A stretch of 64,000 nucleotides of DNA from CAZHDI01 sp964531285 (lineage in GTDB: Bacteria > Pseudomonadota > Alphaproteobacteria > JAJFIK01). Where the stretch lies: NCBI GenBank assembly GCA_964531285.1, contig CAZHDI010000003.1:1-64000 (forward strand), in the 5' to 3' direction. Position numbers and translations under genes: made by a program. The notes under the pieces are model-generated. The model had not been told where the DNA came from and did no database searches. It was given only the letters and a program-made list of their open reading frames with translations. How positions within the stretch are numbered: position 1 is the first letter of the stretch; the number at the start of each line of letters is the position of its first letter. This document shows, in pieces, positions 25,001 through 32,133 of this stretch.

Positions 25001-26770
25001 TCAACCGCCCGCCTGGCCGCCATAACTTTTGCACGCCGGGGCGGTGTCCACCCGGGACAACTCCCGCTTGGCCTGGGGATGACCCAAATCGGCCGCCTCA
25101 CGCATGTAACTCTTGGCGATCGCGCAATTTTGCGGGTGGCCGCGCATCACCAGCCCGCGCTCCTGGGCATACATCTTGCCGACATTCAAAACCGCGCTCG
25201 GGAACCGTTGCTGCGCCGACTGGGTGAACCAGTACAGGGCCAGTTCCTCTTCGCGTACGACGCCGATGCCTTCGGCATACATGAGACCGAGCATGTTCTG
25301 GGACGCCGCATGCCCGCGCAACTGGGCGGCATTGCAGATCAGCTCGACGATCTGCGGCCCGTCCAGATAAGCCTGCTGATCGACATTGAGCGAGGCCAGG
25401 AAATTGCGCACCGCCGACCGGGTCATCGGGCCGGGATCCCCGTCGATCGGACCTTCATAGTATCCCAGCGCGCGCAGGGCGAATTGCTGGGCTTCCAGAT
25501 CGATCTTCCAGATCCGCCCAAGCGGATTGTCCGGATGATTGGCCGGCGCGGCGGAACAGGTGGTGGTCAGACCCTGGAGTGCCTGTTGGGCGTCAAGCCC
25601 GGCGCGGCTGCCGGCGGCCAGCGAAATGGCGGTCTCGTAAGCGATCTTGGCGCGCCGGATATCGCCGCGCGCCTCGAACGACCGGCCCGACAGCAGCCAG
25701 GAGCGCGCATCGTCATTGTCCGACATCTCATCGCTGCGGCGGTCCTGAAACGCGTTGCCGCGGCTCAGCGCTTTTTCGGTCAGGGCTTCGCTGAGGCGGA
25801 ACGGATTGTCCGGATCGCCGATCCCGATCAGCGCCGCCCATTCCTCGGCGACTTCCTCGCCGGCGACCTGATCGTACTGGGTCATGTTCTCCCGGCGCAC
25901 CAGATCCTGGCGCGCCTCGGCGGCCCGCTCGACGCCGCCCTGCTCAGCCAGCAGGAAGGCAGCATAGGCATGGACCAGACGCCGGCGCGGGAAGTTGTCG
26001 TCCGCGTCGTAGCGGTCCTGGTCATGGAACCGGTTGTTGAAGAAATCGCCCTGAAGCACTTCGCCCAGACGGAATTGTGCGTCCGGCCCGCCGAAAATGT
26101 AGGTCTCGACGAATTTGAGATAGACCTCCATCCGGTCCCGGATGTCGAGATCGCCTTGCGGGACATTGCCCTGAAGCAGGGTGATCCGCTTATCCGCCGC
26201 CGGGCCGAAATTCTGCGCCGCCGACAGGGAATAGAAGTAATAAGCCGCCGCGAGGTTCGGCGAGACCGCGCCGTTGCCGGTCTCGAACATCAAGCCCAGG
26301 CGATATTGCTGGAACCGGTCGCCGTTCCAGCCGGCGGCGAGGGTATAGACCTCTTCATAGTCTTCCAGATCGGCGAAGGCCGAACTGAGCCGGGCACTGG
26401 TGCCGGTCGGCGTACGCCGGGGCGGGGTCGAGACAAGCTCGACGGCCCAGCGCACCATGTCCTGGAACCAGTTGGTCGGCTCCAAAGCGCGCAGCGGGGC
26501 TTCGGTGTCGCTGACGGGCACCGGATAGCTCAACCGGTCGCGCTGGGTACTCAGATAGCTGGCGGACTTATAACTCGCGGACTTGGCGTCATCATCGGCA
26601 ACGGCGGCGGGCGCGGGCAGGGCAAATGCCAGTGCAACAACAGCAGCGGTCAGGAGCCCGCGGGCCGGCACCAGGGAGGCAAGGAACGCGCCGAAGGAGC
26701 CGCCACCAACCGGGTGCGCCGCGCTCGGGCCCGTTTCAGGGCTCAGACCGGCTCTGACCGTCTGCGCCAT
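25001..26770 (-). CDS. Exported Sel1-repeat protein with peptidoglycan-binding-like domain
   Basis: Protein of 589 residues. A long N terminus leads to a hydrophobic signal (LLTAAVVALAFALPAPAAVA). Sel1/TPR-like repeats lie near 140-250 (YRLGLMFETGNGAVSPNLAAAYYFY) and again near the C terminus (NMLGLMYAEGIGVVREEELALYWF). Between them near 430-470 is a peptidoglycan-binding-like motif (QFALRALGYYEGPIDGDPGPMTRSAV). A role in envelope or exopolysaccharide assembly is inferred, like AlgK-type scaffolds. It precedes the beta-helix gene in the same operon. ATG 26770 has GGAGAGGGGAG upstream. Confidence 0.78.
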   Translation of the reverse strand: MAQTVRAGLSPETGPSAAHPVGGGSFGAFLASLVPARGLLTAAVVALAFALPAPAAVADDDAKSASYKSASYLSTQRDRLSYPVPVSDTEAPLRALEPTNWFQDMVRWAVELVSTPPRRTPTGTSARLSSAFADLEDYEEVYTLAAGWNGDRFQQYRLGLMFETGNGAVSPNLAAAYYFYSLSAAQNFGPAADKRITLLQGNVPQGDLDIRDRMEVYLKFVETYIFGGPDAQFRLGEVLQGDFFNNRFHDQDRYDADDNFPRRRLVHAYAAFLLAEQGGVERAAEARQDLVRRENMTQYDQVAGEEVAEEWAALIGIGDPDNPFRLSEALTEKALSRGNAFQDRRSDEMSDNDDARSWLLSGRSFEARGDIRRAKIAYETAISLAAGSRAGLDAQQALQGLTTTCSAAPANHPDNPLGRIWKIDLEAQQFALRALGYYEGPIDGDPGPMTRSAVRNFLASLNVDQQAYLDGPQIVELICNAAQLRGHAASQNMLGLMYAEGIGVVREEELALYWFTQSAQQRFPSAVLNVGKMYAQERGLVMRGHPQNCAIAKSYMREAADLGHPQAKRELSRVDTAPACKSYGGQAGG

Positions 26771-27172
26771 GCTTACTCCCCTCTCCAAACGCCGGGTCTT
26801 CCGGTGATCCGTAAGACCCGCATCGCGCCGATCCGCTAACCGTTCGGCCCACGGGCGGTTCCGTTCAACATGCCCCGAGCACCATGCCCCGAGTCGGTCC
26901 CGTGCCCCTGGCCAAGCCGTTCCGGATGGGCATTCTCCGCCCGCACGTCCACAAGCGAAACCTGCGAAAGAGCGATTAACTCTAATAGCCCAGGTTACCG
27001 GAGATTGGCTGGCCCGGGTAGAAAACTGTTACGCCCTGAGACATAAGCCGAATCGATTGATGCGATTTTTTCTTGGTTTGATGCCCAAAAGCATCAATTC
27101 AATCAACTCAGGACCTTAATGCGCACGGATGTTTTCGCGTTAAGGTAGCTTTGCGCCGGCGCAACGCCGCAC
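26771..27172. other. AT-rich intergenic region with small inverted repeats
   Basis: 402 bp upstream of the Sel1 gene and downstream of the SDR-like gene. It holds TTGATGC-CCAAAA-GCATCAA near 27088-27107 and CCTTAATGCG with CGCGTTAAGG near 27114-27147. The latter could end the upstream transcript or bind a regulator. No gene is seen; the Sel1 promoter must lie here. Confidence 0.4.
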
Positions 27173-27898
27173 TCAGGCCCACCCGCCCGCCAGAGGAATC
27201 ACCTGCCCGGTGAGAAAGCCGCTCTCATCGCTCGCCAGAAAGGCGACCGTGGCGGCGGCCTCTTCCTGTTTGCCGAGCCGGGCCAGCGGAATGTTCTTGA
27301 GGATTTTGGCCCGGGTCTCCGGGTTCTCCATCAGGTGCGGCGGGAAATAGGTCGGGCTTTCGACGAAATTGGGCGCCAGCGCATTCACGGTGATCCCAGC
27401 CGGCGCCAGCTCGATCGCGAGGCTCTTGGCCAGGGCGTTCGCGGCGCCCCGGGCGGTCGCATACATCGAATAATTGGCCAGCCCCCGCAGCGGCGCCGCC
27501 GAGGTGACCAGCACGATGCGGCCCCAACCGCGCGCCTTCATCCCCGGCACCACCGCGCCGATCCGCTCGAACGCGCCCACCACCAGGCGGTCCAGGGTCT
27601 GGCGCAGCCTGTTGGCGTCCGCGTCCTCGACCTTGAAGCGCTCGGCCGGATAAGCGTCGTTGCTGATCAGGATGTCGATCTGGCTGCCGGCGGCCTCGAT
27701 CTCCTGGACCAGCTCTCCGCCGGTCTGCCCGGCTAGCGGCGTTCCAAAGGCATGCTCCGCCTGAAAGGCCGCCCGCGCGCCGGCATCGGTAAAGCTCTCA
27801 TCCTGGCAGAACACCCGCACGCCCTTGTCGCTCAGCGCTTTGGCGCTGGACTGACCCACAAAATGGCAGGCATCGGTGATGAGTGCGGTGCGGGTCAT
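27173..27898 (-). CDS. Halohydrin dehalogenase-like SDR protein
   Basis: Protein of 241 residues with an SDR-type fold. The dinucleotide-binding glycine motif is missing. In its place is T8-DACH-F13-V-G15, fitting the halohydrin dehalogenase nucleophile-pocket motif T-x4-F-x-G. The catalytic set is Ser133, Tyr146 and Arg150, spaced S-x12-Y-x3-R, with Arg in place of the SDR Lys. CQDESF and ISND also resemble known HheC sequences. Such enzymes reversibly convert vicinal halohydrins to epoxides without a cofactor. ATG 27898 follows GAGGG; an upstream GTG at 27913 is less likely. An annotation pipeline would call it a plain SDR oxidoreductase. Confidence 0.75.
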   Translation of the reverse strand: MTRTALITDACHFVGQSSAKALSDKGVRVFCQDESFTDAGARAAFQAEHAFGTPLAGQTGGELVQEIEAAGSQIDILISNDAYPAERFKVEDADANRLRQTLDRLVVGAFERIGAVVPGMKARGWGRIVLVTSAAPLRGLANYSMYATARGAANALAKSLAIELAPAGITVNALAPNFVESPTYFPPHLMENPETRAKILKNIPLARLGKQEEAAATVAFLASDESGFLTGQVIPLAGGWA

Positions 27899-27940
27899 GG
27901 GCCAATCCCTCACATAGGCTGATCGATCGCGGGTCCGGGG

Positions 27941-28212
27941 TCACTGTCCCCCGGATGCCCGCGCCAGGGCAAGACGGCGCTCCGCCNNNNNNNNNNNNNN
28001 NNNNNNNNNNNNNNNNNNNNNNNNNNNNNNNNNNNNNNNNNNNNNNNNNNNNNNNNNNNNNNNNNNNNNNNNNNNNNNNNNNNNNNATCGATCCGGCCGC
28101 CGGTCTGGCCCTTGCGCTCGGGATACAGGATCGTCCCGCAAGCGGCGACATGGCAGCCGAGCACCGCGATCAGCGCGGCGGCTGTAAGATTTCTCAGAGG
28201 GCGGAGGGACAT
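27941..28212 (-). CDS. Small predicted lipoprotein gene broken by an assembly gap
   Basis: ATG 28212 (GAAGGAACC upstream) opens a signal peptide with VAACGTILYPERKGQTGGRID before the sequence runs into N. The CGTILYPERKGQ start resembles a family of short proteobacterial lipoproteins of about 80-100 residues. After the gap a same-strand tail (ERRLALARASGGQ, stop at 27941) is a plausible C terminus, but the frame across the gap cannot be checked because its true length is unknown. It precedes the halohydrin dehalogenase-like gene. Confidence 0.55.
27987..28086. other. Assembly gap of 100 N
   Basis: Exactly 100 ambiguous bases, a standard placeholder for a scaffold gap of unknown length. It falls inside the small lipoprotein gene, so any translation across it is artificial. 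Confidence 0.98.
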
Positions 28213-28627
28213 GGCGGGTTCCTTCTCACACATATCAAGCGGGTGGGGCATCGAACGCGGGGCGGGGATCGCGTGGTGGCCCATGGGCCTGACCCAAGGC
28301 CAGCCCAAACAATCCAAACAATGATGCACTGCACCCGCATCTTATCCACAGATCGAAAGATGAGCATGCCCCATGATTTGGATTTTCCTTTGACCCATCG
28401 GGTGTAAGTCTTACCGGACGGTCATCTCTGCCTTGACGCTCTCAGATGCGCTGGATACCCTGAATTCCTATCGGGTGGGGTTGCAGCGGTGTTGCGGGAT
28501 TCGGCTTTCGCGATGGTCTCACGTGCTGCTAGTGCATGTCGTGTTCGCGTATGTGTGTCGGGTCTTCGTCTCTGCCCGTCGGCCGTCTCGGCCGGACGGA
28601 TCATGACTCAGTAGAGGCGGGGCTGAC
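28213..28627. promoter_or_regulatory. Divergent intergenic region with candidate cold-shock promoter and long leader
   Basis: On the plus strand TTGACG (28433-28438), a 17-base spacer and TACCCT (28456-28461) make a good sigma70-type promoter. It lies about 165 bases before the cold-shock gene start. A long untranslated leader is typical of cspA-type genes, where it helps temperature control. The rest (28213-28430) shows no gene and must hold the promoter of the lipoprotein gene on the other strand. Confidence 0.5.
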
Positions 28628-29209
28628 GTGAGTCTCATGACGACGGAAAGCGGTGCGGCAGCAGCCGCGGGTGTGACGGACCAGGGCCTCGAACAGGGGC
28701 AGGTTGACCACGGCGTCGAGGTCACCGGAACCGTCAAATGGTTCGATGCGGTCAAAGGGTACGGGTTCATCGTCCCCGCCGACGGATCGGCCGACATTCT
28801 TCTCCATCTGTCCTGTCTCAAACAATCCGGGTACGACGGAGCCCAGGAGGGCGCGCGGATTGTCTGCGAAGCGGTGCAGCGCGCCAAGGGCATGCAGGCC
28901 CTCAGGGTCATGGACATGGACGCCTCGACCGCCGTCGCCCCCGCAGGCGGGCGGTCCGCCCAGCGCCCGGCCATGACACCGGTGGCCGGGGTCGGCGCGT
29001 TCGAGGATGTCACCGTCAAATGGTTCAACCGCGCCAAGGGCTACGGCTTCGTGTCGCGCGGCGAAGGCACGCCGGACATTTTCGTGCATATGGAAACCCT
29101 GCGCCGCTGCGCCATGCGGGAGTTGCGCCAGGGGCAGATTGTCAGCGTGCGGTTCGGCAACGGACCGAAGGGGCTCATGGTCGCCGAGATCAAAGACGGC
29201 GAGGCATGA
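28628..29209 (+). CDS. Protein with two cold-shock domains
   Basis: Nucleic-acid-binding protein of 193 residues with two CspA-type domains. The first (about 30-95) has GTVKWFDAVKGYGFIVP and ILLHLSCL; the second (about 125-190) has VTVKWFNRAKGYGFVSR and DIFVHMETL. These contain the RNP1 and RNP2 motifs. An Ala/Pro-rich linker joins them. Double-CSD proteins are common in alphaproteobacteria. GTG 28628 and ATG 28637 are both possible starts. The stop overlaps the start of the thioesterase gene (ATGA). Confidence 0.88.
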   Translation: MSLMTTESGAAAAAGVTDQGLEQGQVDHGVEVTGTVKWFDAVKGYGFIVPADGSADILLHLSCLKQSGYDGAQEGARIVCEAVQRAKGMQALRVMDMDASTAVAPAGGRSAQRPAMTPVAGVGAFEDVTVKWFNRAKGYGFVSRGEGTPDIFVHMETLRRCAMRELRQGQIVSVRFGNGPKGLMVAEIKDGEA

Positions 29210-29622
29210 TCGAGCCGGCCGCGCCGCCGCCGGGCTTTCAGGCGAGCACCGGGCGCGGCCCGTTCAGCAGCCATAACGGCCCATTTTTTCATAAGATCGA
29301 CGGCGACAGCTTTTATCACGGCTTCTGGGCGCTGGAGCGCCATTGCAACGGCCTTGGCATCGTTCATGGCGGGCTCTTGATGGCGTTCATGGACGGGCTT
29401 CTGGGCGCGGCGGTCTGGCGCGGCACCGGCGGGCGCGCGGTCACCTTGCGCATGACCAGCGATTTTCTGTCCATGGCCCGGCCCGGCGAATGGGTCGAGG
29501 GCACGGCCCGTTGCACCGACCATGACGACACGGTCGCCTATGTGGCGGGCTGCGTGTATGTGGGCGAGCGCCGGGTGCTCACCGCCAATGCTCTGTTCAA
29601 GATGATGCGGGCAAAGGGCTGA
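29206..29622 (+). CDS. PaaI-family hotdog thioesterase
   Basis: Acyl-CoA thioesterase-like protein of 138 residues. The PaaI pattern is clear: CNGLGIVHGGLLMAFMDGLLGAAVW with the HGG turn and the acidic residue in MDG, then TLRMTSDFLSMARPGEWVEGTARC. The substrate is unknown. It begins inside the stop codon of the cold-shock gene, so the two are translationally coupled although their functions are not obviously related. Confidence 0.85.
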   Translation: MIEPAAPPPGFQASTGRGPFSSHNGPFFHKIDGDSFYHGFWALERHCNGLGIVHGGLLMAFMDGLLGAAVWRGTGGRAVTLRMTSDFLSMARPGEWVEGTARCTDHDDTVAYVAGCVYVGERRVLTANALFKMMRAKG

Positions 29623-29700
29623 GATCCGGACGGCCGGTCGCGCGGTGCTTGCGGGCCGCCCCGCTTCGGTCTAGAGATCGGTGCGCATCTCAGCGCCTGT

Positions 29701-29777
29701 CGGGGCGTAGCGCAGCCTGGTAGCGCATCTGCTTTGGGAGCAGAGGGTCGCGTGTTCGAATCACGCCGCCCCGACCA
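29701..29777 (+). tRNA. tRNA-Pro (anticodon TGG)
   Basis: A 77-base cloverleaf with acceptor CGGGGCG pairing CGCCCCG, D arm GCGC/GCGC, anticodon stem TCTGC/GCAGA with loop TTTGGGA (anticodon TGG), T arm GCGTG-TTCGAAT-CACGC, discriminator A and an encoded CCA end. All stems are fully paired. Confidence 0.97.
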
Positions 29778-29888
29778 AATTCCCCTTTTGTCTCCGCTTA
29801 AGGCCACGGTGCGCGACGATGGACGCCGCGCCGCCTTGACCTTGCCCCCGATCCGGCCTTCTTAAGCGCCTCGGTATGGAGGCGAGAC

Positions 29889-31172
29889 ATGAGCGATGCG
29901 GGACCGGGCGCGCTGGCGGGCGTGCGGGTGTTGGATTTGAGCCGGGTGCTGGCCGGCCCGTGGGCGACCCAGCTTTTGAGCGATCTCGGCGCCGAGGTCA
30001 TCAAGGTTGAGGACCCGCGCCTTGGCGACGGCACGCGCGCCTGGGGGCCGCCCTTTATCGACGGCACCCGCCCAGATGAGGGGCATACGGCCTATTTCCA
30101 TGCCGCCAACCGCAACAAGCGCTGCATCGCGGTCGATTTTGCGCGGCCCGAAGGCGCGCTTCTGATCCGCGCGCTGGCCCGTCAAAGTCACATCCTGATC
30201 GAGAATTTCAAGACCGGCGGTCTGGCGCGCTACGGCCTCGATTACGACAGCCTGCGCGCGGACAATCCGGCGCTGGTCTATTGCTCGATCACCGGCTTTG
30301 GGCACACGAGCCCCGATGCCCATCGTCCGGGCTATGACTATCTCATGCAGGCCATGGGCGGGTTCATGAGCATCACCGGCCAGCCCGACGGCGCGCCGGG
30401 CGCCGAGCCCATGCGTGCCGGGGTCGCGGTCGCGGACCTGTTTACCGGCATGTATGCCAGCACGGCGATGCTCGCCGCCCTGCGCCATGCCGAACGCAGT
30501 GGCGAGGGCCAGCATATCGATCTGGCGCTGCTCGACTGTCAGACCGCGGTCCTGGCCAATCAGGCGATGAATTATCTGGTATCCGGCACCGCGCCGGGAC
30601 GGGTCGGCAACTGCCATCCCAATGTTGTGCCGTATCAGGTGTTCGAGACCGCCGACGGTCATATCGTGCTGGCGATCGGGGCGGACGGACAATTCCGGGC
30701 CTTTTGCGCGGGCGTCGGTCTGCCCGAGCTGGCCGAGGACCGGCGATTTGCGACCAACACCGCGCGCATTGAAAACCGCGAGACCCTGATCGGCCTTATC
30801 GGGCCGCTGTTCCGCAGCCGGACGAATGCCGACTGGTTCGCGCTGCTCGAGGCCGCCGGCGTGCCCTATGGGCCGATCCGCACCATTGATGACGTCTTCG
30901 ATCAGCCGCAGATCGCCGCGCGGGACATGCTCGTGACCCTTGAGGGGCCGAACGGGGTCAAACAGCGGTATCCGGGCAATCCGATCAAAATGTCCGTCAC
31001 GCCGCCGCGCTATACGCGCGCACCGCAAGGGATCGGGCAAAGCACGGACGATGTCTTGAGCGAGTATCTGGGCCTGAGTGCGGAGGACATCGGCGCGCTG
31101 GCCCGCCAGGGGATTATCGGGCGTCCCGAAACCAGTGCGGCTCCGGCGTCAGACCGACGGGCGCGTCCTTGA
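29889..31172 (+). CDS. Class III CoA-transferase (CaiB/BaiF family)
   Basis: Transfers CoA between carboxylic acids. The 427 residues start with LAGVRVLDLSRVLAGPWATQLLSDLGAEVIKVE, the family hallmark, and the catalytic Asp is expected at 150 in PGYDYLMQAMGG. The C-terminal lid has VPYGPIRTIDDVFDQPQ. Formyl-CoA:oxalate and succinyl-CoA-dependent enzymes share this sequence type, so the acids are not defined. GGAGGCGAG precedes ATG 29889. Its last 24 bases overlap the convergent metallohydrolase-like gene. Confidence 0.92.
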   Translation: MSDAGPGALAGVRVLDLSRVLAGPWATQLLSDLGAEVIKVEDPRLGDGTRAWGPPFIDGTRPDEGHTAYFHAANRNKRCIAVDFARPEGALLIRALARQSHILIENFKTGGLARYGLDYDSLRADNPALVYCSITGFGHTSPDAHRPGYDYLMQAMGGFMSITGQPDGAPGAEPMRAGVAVADLFTGMYASTAMLAALRHAERSGEGQHIDLALLDCQTAVLANQAMNYLVSGTAPGRVGNCHPNVVPYQVFETADGHIVLAIGADGQFRAFCAGVGLPELAEDRRFATNTARIENRETLIGLIGPLFRSRTNADWFALLEAAGVPYGPIRTIDDVFDQPQIAARDMLVTLEGPNGVKQRYPGNPIKMSVTPPRYTRAPQGIGQSTDDVLSEYLGLSAEDIGALARQGIIGRPETSAAPASDRRARP

Positions 31173-31988
31173 GTCAAAGCCGAGAAAGGTCAGCAGCACG
31201 CTGAGCATGTCGGTTTGGGCCAGGAGCGCGCCATGCTCGGCCTCAACATTGTAATAAGGCTGGTCTTGCAGCGCCGCATGGTTCGACAGGGAATAATCCC
31301 TGTTGGTGTCCACGGTTTCATAGACGAAATTGATGCGCAGGCGTTCCAGATGCGCGCGCAGGGTTCCGGCCAGCGCGTTCTGCTCCAGGGGCGCCGTGCC
31401 GGCCATCCAGACCAGATTGTCCTCGTCGCTGCCGTGATCGAAGCTGCGGATCGCCGTGCCCGACAGCCAGCGCAGGACCGAGATCACCCCGCGTTCGGCG
31501 CCGTGTCCGTCCTTGTTGTTATGAAGCGCAATGACCGGCTCGCCGGGAGCATTCAAGGCATCGACCCAGGCGGTGAAGGGGGCATAACCGTCACGGCCGA
31601 ACACGCGGTTGGGATCGACGCCGTCATGGCGCCGCCGCTCGCCGCTTTCCAAGGCGATCAGCGTACCGCCGAATTGGGCGATGGCCCGGATGCCGGCATC
31701 GAAGGCCGCATCTTCATTGTCATGGAGCACCAGGAGCATCGGTCCGGGCGAGGGTGCGGTGACGGTCTGCACCGGTGCGCAGGCGGCGGATGTCCACGGC
31801 ACGCAGGCGGTCTCCACCGCAAGACCGGCAGCCAGGATCGCGTCTTCGTTGCGCGGCAGATCGGCATCGGCGCGGGGCGCTGGGTCCTGTAGCATCGCGA
31901 AGGCATCGCGCGGATCGATGGGGGCCCCGCTGAACCAACTCAGAACGAGGCCGATCAGGGCGGCAATGACGGCGGCGCCGGGCAGCAT
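31149..31988 (-). CDS. Predicted membrane-anchored M14-like metallohydrolase
   Basis: Protein of 279 residues with an N-terminal hydrophobic anchor (AAVIAALIGLVLSWFSG). I do not know its family, but several residues match the zinc-carboxypeptidase/aspartoacylase pattern: His89 and Glu92 (HDNE), a DPNRVF motif at 125-130, His156 (IALHNNKDG) and a late Glu in YNVEAEHG at 247-253. A periplasmic zinc peptidase, amidase or deacylase is inferred. ATG 31988 has AGGAGG upstream. It lies downstream of the SLOG-TM gene by 145 bp and may be in the same transcript. Confidence 0.5.
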   Translation of the reverse strand: MLPGAAVIAALIGLVLSWFSGAPIDPRDAFAMLQDPAPRADADLPRNEDAILAAGLAVETACVPWTSAACAPVQTVTAPSPGPMLLVLHDNEDAAFDAGIRAIAQFGGTLIALESGERRRHDGVDPNRVFGRDGYAPFTAWVDALNAPGEPVIALHNNKDGHGAERGVISVLRWLSGTAIRSFDHGSDEDNLVWMAGTAPLEQNALAGTLRAHLERLRINFVYETVDTNRDYSLSNHAALQDQPYYNVEAEHGALLAQTDMLSVLLTFLGFDSRTRPSV

Positions 31989-32133
31989 CAAAAACCTCCT
32001 CGGGCGGGCAAGCGGCTGCGGGCATACGGCGCTGATGCGGTCATGACGGCCCCCGTTCTTTCGGTTCGCCGCCAGTGTAGCGCGGGCGGGTGCGGGTGGC
32101 GATACCCGTGAAAGGCGAGGCGGCCGGCCCGCG

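Noticed and set aside
27798..28407. Several open frames running through the first N gap
   Set aside because: They depend on translating N bases; only the lipoprotein start on the minus strand has independent support.
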